Source of the DNA: an uncultured Clostridia bacterium
GTDB lineage: Bacteria; Bacillota; Clostridia; Monoglobales; Monoglobaceae
DNA: 64,000 nt
NCBI GenBank assembly: GCA_910580105.1
Contig: CAJTWN010000004.1
Location: 1-64,000 of the forward strand
Direction of reading: 5' to 3'
Shown piece after piece: positions 51,372 through 59,351 of this stretch. The position numbers and the translations under genes are program-made. Numbering within the stretch: the stretch's first letter is position 1; each line of letters begins with the position of its first letter. The notes below the pieces were generated by a model. It did not search any database. It was not told the origin of the DNA and was given only the letters and a program-made list of their open reading frames with translations.

Positions 51372-52166
51372 CTATTTTTTTCGGAAAATGAAGGCAGCCT
51401 GTCTTCCGGTTTTTTCCTTTTGGGCACGGTAGGAATAGTATTTTCCGGCTTTGCACATGGTACATTCTTGTGAAATATCAATATTATTTTCTGAAACACC
51501 CTCTTTTTGCAACTGTTTCGATACCATTTCTTTGAGGTCAACATGAAATTTTCCATTGTGGTCATCCCGAACAAACGCAGGCTGGAATTGGCCGACAATC
51601 TCCGCTCCGATTTCAAAGCAGCAGGGGCCGATGGAGGGGCCGATGGCAGCGTGGATATTTTTTGGATCGCAGTGATAGTCTGCCGCCATTTTCTGAACGG
51701 CTTTTCCGCCAATATTTTGTACACTGCCCCGCCAGCCGGAATGGATGGCCGCAACAACGCCATTTGTTGGGTCAGACAAAAGGATGGGGATACAATCCGC
51801 AGAAAAAACCACCAGAATGATATTCGGACAATCAGTGATGAGTCCATCGGTATCCTCTATGTCGCTGCATTTGGTCAATCCCTTACCGCAGTCTTCTTCG
51901 GTAACATTTCGGATGTGATCGGTATGGGTTTGTTTTGCGAGAACGGTTCGGTTTAAAGAAAAATCAAAATCATTTGCCACAAGGCGGTAATTGGACAGTA
52001 CATCTTCCGGTTGATCCTGCACACGGAATCCAAGATTCAGTCCCTTTATATGGATATGGCTGTTCCCGCCGCAGGCACTGGTAAAGGCGTGGACAGTATC
52101 CGGGTCATCCAGCGATTGGGCCATGGTGTATGAACGGTCTCCTGCTTGTTTATGATAAAAAGCCAT
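51372..52166 (-). CDS. YfiH/PgeF family purine nucleoside phosphorylase-laccase domain protein
   Basis: 264 residues. Cu-oxidase_4 family once called polyphenol oxidase and now linked to purine nucleoside phosphorolysis, adenosine deamination, or peptidoglycan editing. Motifs: KQTHTDHIRNV near 83, VFSADCIPILLSDPTNG near 127, AAIHSGWRGSVQNIGG near 145, and GPSIGPCCFEIGAEIV near 182; zinc ligands are the His of QTHTD, the Cys of ADCIP and the His of IHSGW. The ATG at 52166 sits seven bases after AAAGGAG. A single gene. Confidence 0.92.
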   Translation of the reverse strand: MAFYHKQAGDRSYTMAQSLDDPDTVHAFTSACGGNSHIHIKGLNLGFRVQDQPEDVLSNYRLVANDFDFSLNRTVLAKQTHTDHIRNVTEEDCGKGLTKCSDIEDTDGLITDCPNIILVVFSADCIPILLSDPTNGVVAAIHSGWRGSVQNIGGKAVQKMAADYHCDPKNIHAAIGPSIGPCCFEIGAEIVGQFQPAFVRDDHNGKFHVDLKEMVSKQLQKEGVSENNIDISQECTMCKAGKYYSYRAQKEKTGRQAAFIFRKK

Positions 52167-52256
52167 AGAAAAACTCCTTTGCATGTTTGTTATCCTTTAT
52201 GTAAGCATACCATAGAATATGCAGAAAAGCAATGAAAACACAAAAGAGTATAATAT

Positions 52257-52294
52257 AAAATATCATGCCTGCTGCCGCAGACATGATATTTTTT
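52257..52294. terminator. Bidirectional terminator
   Basis: AAAATATCATG and its complement close a 13-base loop, with six T on the right. For the GyrI-like gene on the minus strand it lies 5 bp after the stop. Confidence 0.75.
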
Positions 52295-52298
52295 GCTT

Positions 52299-52736
52299 TT
52301 ATTTAAGACCGATATAAATGTTGATGTCCATATGTTGTGTGTCTGAACCGCTGAGATATTCTTCGTAATCACAAATATAACTGCGCTGTAAATTCATTGT
52401 ATTAATTTCTTCCCAAGCTTTCATGACAGCGCCTTGCACATCTCCATGTATGGAAAAGACCGCATAGGTACCAGCAGGAATGGTTTTTTCAATCAGCCCC
52501 CCCTGCAGATTTTCGCTGCCGACCATAACAGTATAGCCACCGTCCGTTTGATAATCTGTGTACAGTCCGATACAAGGGGAAGTGATGATTGCCGGTTCAG
52601 CAGCAACAAGCGTTTGATGGAATGTATTCCAAAGTTCTCCGATGACCATTGAAGCATTTGCGATTTCTTTTCCAGGGATGGTTTTTGCAATACCCCGGAA
52701 TTTCTTTTCTTCACAGTTTTTTACTTGATAGTTCAT
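52299..52736 (-). CDS. GyrI-like/AraC effector-binding domain protein
   Basis: 145 residues. A stand-alone ligand-binding domain of the SOUL/GyrI type: MNYQVKNCEEKKFRGIAKTI, then GLYTDYQTDGGYTVMVGSEN, TIPAGTYAVFSIHGDVQGAV and a C-terminal VDINIYIGLK-like strand (here HMDINIYIGLK). No DNA-binding domain. The start at 52736 is preceded by AAAGGAA; the longer frame to 52901 runs into the repeat and is not credible. Possible small-molecule sensor; role unknown. Confidence 0.82.
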   Translation of the reverse strand: MNYQVKNCEEKKFRGIAKTIPGKEIANASMVIGELWNTFHQTLVAAEPAIITSPCIGLYTDYQTDGGYTVMVGSENLQGGLIEKTIPAGTYAVFSIHGDVQGAVMKAWEEINTMNLQRSYICDYEEYLSGSDTQHMDINIYIGLK

Positions 52737-52849
52737 TTTTTTCTTCCTTTCTTTTCCGTAACAACGGTTGATGCGTTTATTATAGAAAAGCAAACATGAC
52801 AACAGTATGTCAGTTTTAAAAAAGAAAAAATAACAAAATAAAATATGAT

Positions 52850-53030
52850 TTTTATAACCTAAGCACGGATGTCCCCCGCCTCTGTAGGCGGCGGGTTCCA
52901 TATCAGGATTTCAGTGGAAGGATATAATCCCCCACTGAAATCCTGAGGAGCTAACGCTCCACCGTGCAGGGGGCAATCATTCGCAAGCCCTGCCCCTTGC
53001 AAGCAAGGCAGAGCGTTGCTCCGATTTAAA
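52850..53030 (+). repeat. Structured 181-bp element, left copy of an inverted pair
   Basis: It is nearly identical (about six base differences by eye, no length change) to the reverse complement of 55470-55650. Contents in order: GCACGG that can pair with CCGTGC 100 bases later, the hairpin CCGCCT-ctgt-AGGCGG, the 14-bp stem CAGGATTTCAGTGG...CCACTGAAATCCTG, then GGAG-ctaa-CGCTCC, then a GC-rich tail with CTTGCAAG. It lies between the minus-strand genes at 52736 and 53040. Confidence 0.8.
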
Positions 53031-53039
53031 AAACGCTTC

Positions 53040-53723
53040 TTAGAAATAAAGAGTTTTTTGTTTTGCAATTTGACACCAATGGAATAAGAGCGCATATGTT
53101 TCTTCAAAATGATGGCTGTCAATACTGGGGTGTCCCCGCAATTCCATTGCTTTTTGCAGGATGCGGCGGTCATCTTCTGAAAGCAGAGGAAGCAGTGCAG
53201 ATTGTGTTTGAATAAAGTTTCCGGATTTTAGAAAGTGCATATTCTGTAGGATAAAAAATACAGGTTTATACAAACCGGGTAAATTTAATTTGCATTCTTC
53301 CTGTGAACTATGGACATAACGGTGGCATAGTGCATGATAGAGGTTATCAAGGCTGAATTGAATATATTTCTTTATGTCGTTTTCTGAATACGCCGGTATA
53401 AATGTCTTCAGCATTCCATAATAGTCTTTTGTTGTGTGAAGCAGGTGGCAGATTTCAAGGGGATTCCAGCTTTGCAAATCAGATTTTCCGCAGAGAAAAC
53501 CGCAGGCTTTGTCACTGCTGCCGAGCTGATGAAGTATGTCTTTATAGCGTTTCATGTCTGCAATGGAAAGTTCATCAAGGATAACCATCACATCAATATC
53601 ACTTTCTTCATCTGCCTCACCCCGGAAATAACTACCCTGCAGGCCAACATAGGACAGGTGGTTATCAAAAGTTTGTTTGAGCAGGTCAATCAGTTTTACC
53701 ATATAAGCATCAATATTGAACAT
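53040..53723 (-). CDS. Nucleotidyltransferase domain protein
   Basis: 227 residues. Minimal nucleotidyltransferase fold: the GSYFRGEADEESDIDVMV strand-loop near 29-46 has the GS-x9-DxD metal motif of the MNT/KNT family. The rest is helical (SENDIKKYIQFSLDNLYHAL, LPGLYKPVFFILQNMHFL), somewhat like a HEPN-type partner fused on. It could be an antitoxin-like or antibiotic-adenylylating enzyme, but the sequence does not decide. It lies inside the block bounded by the inverted repeats, right after the repeat. Confidence 0.75.
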   Translation of the reverse strand: MFNIDAYMVKLIDLLKQTFDNHLSYVGLQGSYFRGEADEESDIDVMVILDELSIADMKRYKDILHQLGSSDKACGFLCGKSDLQSWNPLEICHLLHTTKDYYGMLKTFIPAYSENDIKKYIQFSLDNLYHALCHRYVHSSQEECKLNLPGLYKPVFFILQNMHFLKSGNFIQTQSALLPLLSEDDRRILQKAMELRGHPSIDSHHFEETYALLFHWCQIAKQKTLYF

Positions 53724-53750
53724 GTTGCATTTGTCCTCCGTTTTTAAACA

Positions 53751-54650
53751 TTATTTCTCCTGATAGATAGCCAGCGATTCTGAGAGAAGGGCGGTGATAC
53801 GCGCACGGACAAAATCAGGCGCGATTACCTTGGCATGAGGATGAAAAGAGAGCAGATAGCCATAGAGCCATTCGTTTTCCGGTGCGGTGTAATGAACGAG
53901 AAAACTGCCATCCTCCTGTTTGGTATATTCTTCCTGGGTAAATTCGTCGTAAACCCGGTATGCCAGATGTGCAGAAATTTTGAGGGTAATGGTTATGCCT
54001 TCAAAGGTTTCCGGCATCTGTTCATATGCAGTAATTGTCAGTGAATCAGGAATCAGTTGCTCGGTAACGGCTAAATTCTGTATACGATTTAGTTTAAACA
54101 TCCGTGGTTCCTGTGCATCAAAGCAAAAACCAATCATATACCAGGCGAAGGCTTTGAAATAAAGCTGCAGAGGCGCAGCCTTTCGTTGGGAAATTTCTCC
54201 TCTGCTGTTGTGATAGGTAAAGGAGATGATCTTTTTGTCCAGGACAGCCTGGCGGAGCAGGATGAAACGTTCCCGTTCTGCGGGTTTCCAGGAGGTAAAA
54301 TCAATTTCTATTTTTTGATTTTCCTGGGTGTCAAAGAATTCCCGCAGTTTTTGCGAGAGGGAAGGGAGCAGATCAGGTCGGACAGCTTCTGCGCTTTCCA
54401 CTGCTGTAATAAGTTCGTCCTGTTCTCTTTTTGCAAAAGAGGTCTTGTCAAGAACACAATTTTCCATCAGAAAGATACCGCCCTTTTGACCGCGCTCTGT
54501 GTAAATCGGAATTCCGGCCCGGCAGAGGGTGTCAATGTCCCGGTAAATGGTACGCAGTGAAACTTCAAATTTCTCTGCAAGGGCAGAGGCTGTGGTTTGC
54601 TGCCGGTTTAGCAAAAGATAGAGGATGGAGAATAAACGGTCATTCTTCAT
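53751..54650 (-). CDS. YafY-type HTH-WYL transcriptional regulator
   Basis: 299 residues. The N-terminal winged helix (ILYLLLNRQQTTASALAEKF, VSLRTIYRDIDTLCRAGIPI) and the central WYL domain (about 135-210, KKIISFTYHNSRGEISQRKA and FKAFAWYMIGFCFDAQE) place it in this family, with a C-terminal domain to 299. The WYL motif appears here as WYM. It overlaps the ymdB stop by 4 bp. WYL regulators often control DNA-damage or defence genes. The target here is unknown. Confidence 0.88.
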   Translation of the reverse strand: MKNDRLFSILYLLLNRQQTTASALAEKFEVSLRTIYRDIDTLCRAGIPIYTERGQKGGIFLMENCVLDKTSFAKREQDELITAVESAEAVRPDLLPSLSQKLREFFDTQENQKIEIDFTSWKPAERERFILLRQAVLDKKIISFTYHNSRGEISQRKAAPLQLYFKAFAWYMIGFCFDAQEPRMFKLNRIQNLAVTEQLIPDSLTITAYEQMPETFEGITITLKISAHLAYRVYDEFTQEEYTKQEDGSFLVHYTAPENEWLYGYLLSFHPHAKVIAPDFVRARITALLSESLAIYQEK

Positions 54651-55432
54651 GATGGAAGCTTTGAAAAGCGCAGCCGCTCAACATGTACGGCTTTTTTTGT
54701 GTCCGGATCAATATCAAACAGGCAGCCGTTGAACCATACCTCGCCTTCTGCTTTTTCAAAGCGGAAACGTTTTCCGCTCTGGTAATAAAACTGGAGAATA
54801 ATCTCCTTTTTTACGCCCAAAATGGAATCCATAACACCGGTCATGCCCAGGTCGGAAATATAGCCGGTTCCGCCCGGAAGGATATGTTCATCTGCTGTTT
54901 GTACATGGGTGTGTGTACCAAAGACAACGCTGGCGCGTCCGTCTAAAAAGTTGCCCATAGCCAGGCGTTCACTTGTGGTTTCGGCGTGCATATCTACGAT
55001 GATAATGTCTGCGTCGATTTGCTGCAGTGCGCGTTCTGCGGCGTGGAAGGGGCAGTCAGCCGGCCCCATATTCACCCGTCCGATCAGATTGATGACACCG
55101 ATTTTCAGATTGCCAAGGTCAATGGTCACATACCCGTTCCCTTCCAGTTCGGGCGGATAGTTCAGCGGGCGGATGATATAGGGAAAATCCTCCAAAACAG
55201 AAGCGGCCTCTTTGTTTGAAAAGGTGTGGTTCCCCATGGTGATAACATCTACTCCGCGTTCAAATAGGGTGGCTGCAATATCTTTGGTAATTCCATTGGT
55301 ATTGGCGGCATTTTCTCCATTGGCAACACAAAAATCAACTTGGTATTTGTCGCGGATACGATTTAAATTATTATATATAAATTCCCGGCCTTCTTCTGCT
55401 ACAATATCGCCGACAGCAAGTATTCTAATCAT
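54647..55432 (-). CDS. ymdB: YmdB-family metallophosphoesterase
   Basis: 261 residues, TIGR00282 family. It opens RILAVGDIVAEEGREFIYNN and has the metal motifs VANGENAANTNGITKDIA, ITMGNHTFSNKEAASVLEDF and the C-terminal FGTHTHVQTADEHILPGGTG. It hydrolyses cyclic 2',3' nucleotides in Bacillus. First gene of the block on the minus strand; the WYL gene follows by overlap. Confidence 0.9.
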   Translation of the reverse strand: MIRILAVGDIVAEEGREFIYNNLNRIRDKYQVDFCVANGENAANTNGITKDIAATLFERGVDVITMGNHTFSNKEAASVLEDFPYIIRPLNYPPELEGNGYVTIDLGNLKIGVINLIGRVNMGPADCPFHAAERALQQIDADIIIVDMHAETTSERLAMGNFLDGRASVVFGTHTHVQTADEHILPGGTGYISDLGMTGVMDSILGVKKEIILQFYYQSGKRFRFEKAEGEVWFNGCLFDIDPDTKKAVHVERLRFSKLPS

Positions 55433-55469
55433 AATTTATCTCCTTTTCTTTTTATGCAGTACCTTTTCA

Positions 55470-55650
55470 TTTAAATCGGAGCAACGCTCTGCCTTGCTTG
55501 CAAGGGGCAGGGCTTGCGAATGATTGCCCCCTGCACGGTGGAGCGTTAGTTCCTCAGGATTTCAGTGGGGGATTATATCCCTCCGCTGAAATCCTGATAT
55601 GTCCCCCGCCGCCTACAGAGGCGGGGGACATCCGTGCTTAGGTTATAAAA
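55470..55650 (-). repeat. Structured 181-bp element, right copy of an inverted pair
   Basis: Reverse complement of the 52850-53030 element, with about six differences in 181 bases. One difference in the large stem is T/C, leaving a G-U pair when read on the plus strand of this copy. It lies upstream of ymdB and downstream of rlmB on the minus strand. The flanking 55433-55469 and 55651-55753 carry nothing recognisable. Confidence 0.8.
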
Positions 55651-55753
55651 GAAAGCCGCCAAAAGACAAAATAATGTTGTCGCGGCAGTAAAATCTGCAA
55701 AGTTGTATTTCTATAAAATGATTTTTTCAAAAATTGGATGCAATTTTACACAT

Positions 55754-56497
55754 TTATTTTTCAGAAATGCGCTGACGGACTGCCTCATAGAGTAGAACCC
55801 CGGCGGCAACAGACGCGTTGAGTGATTCTATTTCGCCAATCATTGGAATTTTGACAAGGAAATCACAGGCGTTTCGCACAATCCGGCTGATGCCCTCCCC
55901 TTCACTGCCGATGACAATACCAATTGGTCCTTTCAGGTCGCTTTCCCAATGGGTTTGTGGTGCAGAAAGATCGGTGCCGGCAATCCAGAGGCCGGCCTTT
56001 TTCAGTTTTTCAATGGCTTGTCCGAGATTTGAGACTTTGGATACCAGCATATGTTCCACCGCGCCGGCAGAGACTTTAGAGACCGTTGCATTTAAAGCGG
56101 CGGAGCGGTTTTTTGGAATGATGACACCGTGGGCTCCTGCCGCATTGGCGGTTCGGATGATGCTTCCGAGATTATGTGGGTCGGTGATTCCATCGCAGAG
56201 TACAACAAAGGGGGCTTCCCCTTTTGCTTCTGCGGCCTTCAGAATATCTTCAAGTGCGCAATAACGATGTGCCGCACAAAAGATAACCACGCCCTGGTGG
56301 TTTTCTCCTTCGGTCAACTGATCCAGCTTCCGTTTATCGGTCATCTGATAACGGATGCCGCGTTCTTTTGCCAAATTGCGGATTTTTCCAATCTGGGTGT
56401 GGCGCAGTCCTTCCTGAAGAAAAATTTTATCTATGGGGTGGTTTGCTTCCAGTGCTTCCAGCACGGGGTTGCGTCCGTATAAAATATCATCTTGCAT
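55754..56497 (-). CDS. rlmB: 23S rRNA 2'-O-methyltransferase, RlmB-type
   Basis: 247 residues. SPOUT-class SAM methyltransferase. The N-terminal substrate-binding part starts DDILYGRNPVLEAL. The SPOUT motifs are LCDGITDPHNLGSIIRTANA near 106-125, GIVIGSEGEGISRIVRNACD near 195-214 and IPMIGEIESLNASVAAGVLL near 218-237. RlmB modifies G2251 of 23S rRNA (E. coli numbering), and other SpoU family members are possible. The ATG at 56497 was chosen; the frame to 56665 is unsupported. Confidence 0.92.
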   Translation of the reverse strand: MQDDILYGRNPVLEALEANHPIDKIFLQEGLRHTQIGKIRNLAKERGIRYQMTDKRKLDQLTEGENHQGVVIFCAAHRYCALEDILKAAEAKGEAPFVVLCDGITDPHNLGSIIRTANAAGAHGVIIPKNRSAALNATVSKVSAGAVEHMLVSKVSNLGQAIEKLKKAGLWIAGTDLSAPQTHWESDLKGPIGIVIGSEGEGISRIVRNACDFLVKIPMIGEIESLNASVAAGVLLYEAVRQRISEK

Positions 56498-56647
56498 AAC
56501 ATAACAACCTTTCTTATGGCATGGAATACCCAATATCTGTATATAATATATGAATTTGGATATCTTATGAAATATCTTAACATATTGTGAAACGGAACGC
56601 AAGCGGAAGGTGAAGAGAAAAAGGAAAACTGGAAAAAAACAAAAAAT

Positions 56648-56694
56648 TTTACATGGATTTAACAATATGCGCCTTGAAACTTCATAAATATACT
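56648..56694 (+). promoter_or_regulatory. PhoP-box-like repeats and -10 of the pst operon
   Basis: TTTACA (56648-56653), 5 bases, TTAACA (56659-56664): two TT(A/T)ACA boxes with an 11-base period, the arrangement bound by PhoP in Bacillus. A -10 TATACT follows at 56689-56694, with no good -35. Confidence 0.65.
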
Positions 56695-56740
56695 ATATCC
56701 TAGTAGCGTTAAGAATAGAAAAAAGAAATGAGGTATGAAA

Positions 56741-57592
56741 ATGAAAAAGTTTATAGGTGTATTCCTTGCAGGTATGATGATGCTTGGGCTCAGCAGCTGT
56801 GGCAGCGGTACGGTAGGATTTGATGCAGGAAAAGACATAACGGTTGTATCAAGAGAAGACGGAAGCGGTACCCGCAGTGCGTTCACTGAATTGTTTGATA
56901 TTCAGCAAAATGGAAAAGACCAGACAACAAAGGATGCCGAGGTTGTCAATAAAACAGATGTTATGCTGCAATCTGTGGCTGGAAATCCATACGGGATTGG
57001 CTATGTATCGCTGGGGTCGCTTTCAGATCAGGTAAAGGCGGTTCCGATTGAAAATGTGGAACCTTCTGCCGAAAATATACAAAACGGAAGCTATAAGATT
57101 GCAAGACCGTTTTATCTTGCACATAAACCGGAAGTGTCGGAGTTGGCAAAGGATTTTATCGGATTTATTCTCTCTAAAGAGGGACAGGAGGTTGTCTCCG
57201 GAGATTATGTGCCGGTTGCAGAGGATGCGGCGCCCTATGCAGGAACCAAGCCTGCCGGTAAAATTGTTGTCGCAGGTTCTTCCTCGGTGTCTCCGGTCAT
57301 GGAAAAATTAAAAGAAGCTTATGCAAAAGTAAATCCAAATGCAGAAATTGAGATTCAGATGAGTGATTCTTCGGCAGGAATCCGTGCGGCAATGGAAGGT
57401 ACCTGTGATATTGGGATGCTCAGCCGTGAATTAAAAGACAGTGAAAAAAGCGGTGTTCAGGCGGAAACAATTGCAATGGATGGAATAGCAGTGATTGTAA
57501 ATAAAGAAAATCCGGTTGAGACACTTTCCAAAGACGTGGTTGGTGAAATCTATAAAGGTGAAAAAACAATCTGGGAGGAAATTGAGAAATGA
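56741..57592 (+). CDS. pstS: Phosphate-binding lipoprotein PstS, circularly permuted
   Basis: 283 residues. Lipoprotein signal with lipobox GLSSC, Cys at 20. Order of halves is swapped. Residues about 31-160 match the usual second part (DITVVSREDGSGTRSAFTEL, GNPYGIGYVSLGSL, IARPFYLAHKP, SKEGQEVVSGDYVPV). Residues about 172-283 match the usual first part (GKIVVAGSSSVSPVMEKLKE, DIGMLSRELKDSE, ETIAMDGIAVIVNKENP, GEIYKGEKTIWEEI). A linker of about 13 residues joins them. All phosphate-site motifs (SREDGSGTR, GSSSVSP) are kept, so it should bind phosphate. The ATG at 56741 follows GAGGT. First gene of the pst-pho operon. Confidence 0.93.
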   Translation: MKKFIGVFLAGMMMLGLSSCGSGTVGFDAGKDITVVSREDGSGTRSAFTELFDIQQNGKDQTTKDAEVVNKTDVMLQSVAGNPYGIGYVSLGSLSDQVKAVPIENVEPSAENIQNGSYKIARPFYLAHKPEVSELAKDFIGFILSKEGQEVVSGDYVPVAEDAAPYAGTKPAGKIVVAGSSSVSPVMEKLKEAYAKVNPNAEIEIQMSDSSAGIRAAMEGTCDIGMLSRELKDSEKSGVQAETIAMDGIAVIVNKENPVETLSKDVVGEIYKGEKTIWEEIEK

Positions 57593-58449
57593 GAAAATAC
57601 ACGGAACGGGTAATGAAATATGTATTTCTTGCCGCTGCGTGTACCGCAATCCTGGCTGTATTGCTGATTTGCATTTTCTTATTTGGAAGTGGGATTCCTG
57701 CAATTCATAAAATTGGATGGTTAGAATTTTTGGGCGGCCGGGATTGGTCCCCCACAGATGATCCGGCATCTTTTGGGATATTGCCCATGATCCTGGGAAG
57801 TTTTTGTGTGACCGGTGGGGCAATTATTGTCGGTGTGCCCATTGGGATTCTGACCGCTGTCTATATGGCAAAATATTGTCCAAAGCCGCTTTATAGGGTA
57901 TTAAAGCCGGCCACGGAACTCCTTGCAGGAATTCCGTCAATTGTATATGGATTTTTCGGACTTATGCTTTTGGTCCCTATTGTTCGCTCACTTTTTGGCG
58001 GCAGTGGCAGCAGTATTCTCACTGCTTCGGTTGTATTGGGCATCATGATACTGCCAACCATTATCGGTGTTGCCGAATCCGCTATCCGCAGTGTACCGGA
58101 CAGTTGCTATGAAGGGGCGCGTGCGCTTGGTGCAGATCATGAACGCAGTATTTTTTGTGCAGTACTTCCTGCGGCAAAGTCCGGTATTCTGGCAGGTGTT
58201 GTCCTTGGAATCGGACGTGCAATCGGCGAGACAATGGCTGTCATCATGGTGGCAGGAAATCAGGCGAGAATGCCGGCAGGAATATTAAAGGGAATTCGCA
58301 CGCTTACGGCAAATATTGTTATGGAGATGGGGTATGCGGCGGATTTGCATCGGGAAGCCCTGATTGCGACCGGCGTGGTTCTCTTTATATTAATTTTGGT
58401 GATTAATTTAATTTTCACCTTGATACAGCGGGGAGGAAAGAAGTCATGA
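57589..58449 (+). CDS. pstC: Phosphate ABC transporter permease PstC
   Basis: 286 residues with six transmembrane helices. The EAA loop appears as VPDSCYEGARALGADHERSI near 166, and GIPIGILTAVYMAKYC near 75-90 and AGIPSIVYGFFGLMLL near 110-125 are PstC-type. It overlaps pstS by 4 bp. Its partner is PstA. Confidence 0.95.
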   Translation: MRKYTERVMKYVFLAAACTAILAVLLICIFLFGSGIPAIHKIGWLEFLGGRDWSPTDDPASFGILPMILGSFCVTGGAIIVGVPIGILTAVYMAKYCPKPLYRVLKPATELLAGIPSIVYGFFGLMLLVPIVRSLFGGSGSSILTASVVLGIMILPTIIGVAESAIRSVPDSCYEGARALGADHERSIFCAVLPAAKSGILAGVVLGIGRAIGETMAVIMVAGNQARMPAGILKGIRTLTANIVMEMGYAADLHREALIATGVVLFILILVINLIFTLIQRGGKKS

Positions 58450-59336
58450 AGCAGCAGAAGAAAACTGGAGAAAAACAACATGTAATTTCCCAAATGATGG
58501 CGGCTTTGTCTTCCCGTATCATGAAAATAATGTCCTGTGTTACAAAAATTGCAGTGGCAGCCGCCGCTTTTCTGACCATTGGTGTACTCCTTTTGTTGAT
58601 TGGATTTGTTCTGATAAAAGGAATTCCGAATATAAAACCGGAATTGTTTGCCCTTCACTATACCACCGAGAATGTGTCTATGCTGCCGGCCATTGTCAAC
58701 ACATTTTTAATGACTGCCTGCGCTCTTATATTTGCAGTGCCGCTTGGCCTTTTTACGGCAGTTTATTTGGTGGAATATGCAGGCAGGGGAAACAAGGTGG
58801 TTTCTATCATCCGGATAACTTCTGAAACATTATCCGGAATTCCATCCATTGTTTATGGGTTGTTTGGTATGCTGTTTTTTGTGACCTATCTTGGATTTGG
58901 CTATTCAATTCTTGCAGGCGCATGCACGTTGGCGATTATGATTCTTCCGCTGGTTATACGCACAGCAGAAGAGGCATTAAAGGCGGTGCCGGACACGTAC
59001 AGGGAAGCAAGTTACGGTCTTGGTGCAGGACGGTTGCGGACCGTGTTTAAAATTGCCCTCCCGGCGGCTGGTTCCGGGATTTTGGCAGGAATTATTTTGG
59101 CAGTAGGCAGGATAGTCGGTGAGACGGCGGCATTGATTTATACGGCAGGGACGGTTGCAGACCTTCCAAACAGTTTGATGTCGTCCGGACGTACGCTGGC
59201 CGTACATATGTACGCTCTTTCCGGCGAGGGGTTTTACACAGATCAGGCATATGCAACTGCGGTTGTCCTGCTGGTTTTTGTCCTTTTGGTCAATACACTG
59301 TCTGCGTATGTGGCGCGTAAACTAACCAAAGCCTGA
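58446..59336 (+). CDS. pstA: Phosphate ABC transporter permease PstA
   Basis: 296 residues with six transmembrane helices. LGLFTAVYLVEYAG near 100, SGIPSIVYGLFGMLFFVTYL near 132 and the EAA loop VPDTYREASYGLGAGRLRTV near 182 identify it. An N-terminal basic stretch of about 40 residues precedes the first helix. It overlaps pstC by 4 bp. Confidence 0.95.
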   Translation: MKQQKKTGEKQHVISQMMAALSSRIMKIMSCVTKIAVAAAAFLTIGVLLLLIGFVLIKGIPNIKPELFALHYTTENVSMLPAIVNTFLMTACALIFAVPLGLFTAVYLVEYAGRGNKVVSIIRITSETLSGIPSIVYGLFGMLFFVTYLGFGYSILAGACTLAIMILPLVIRTAEEALKAVPDTYREASYGLGAGRLRTVFKIALPAAGSGILAGIILAVGRIVGETAALIYTAGTVADLPNSLMSSGRTLAVHMYALSGEGFYTDQAYATAVVLLVFVLLVNTLSAYVARKLTKA

Positions 59337-59351
59337 TATTTGGAGGATAAA

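Noticed and set aside
52859..53173. Minus-strand frame across the 52850-53030 repeat
   Set aside because: It covers the repeat itself and has no family pattern; the same kind of frame arises over the inverted copy.
53040..53723. MNT/HEPN toxin-antitoxin module
   Set aside because: The nucleotidyltransferase motif is present, but a separate HEPN gene with RxxxxH is not seen next to it.
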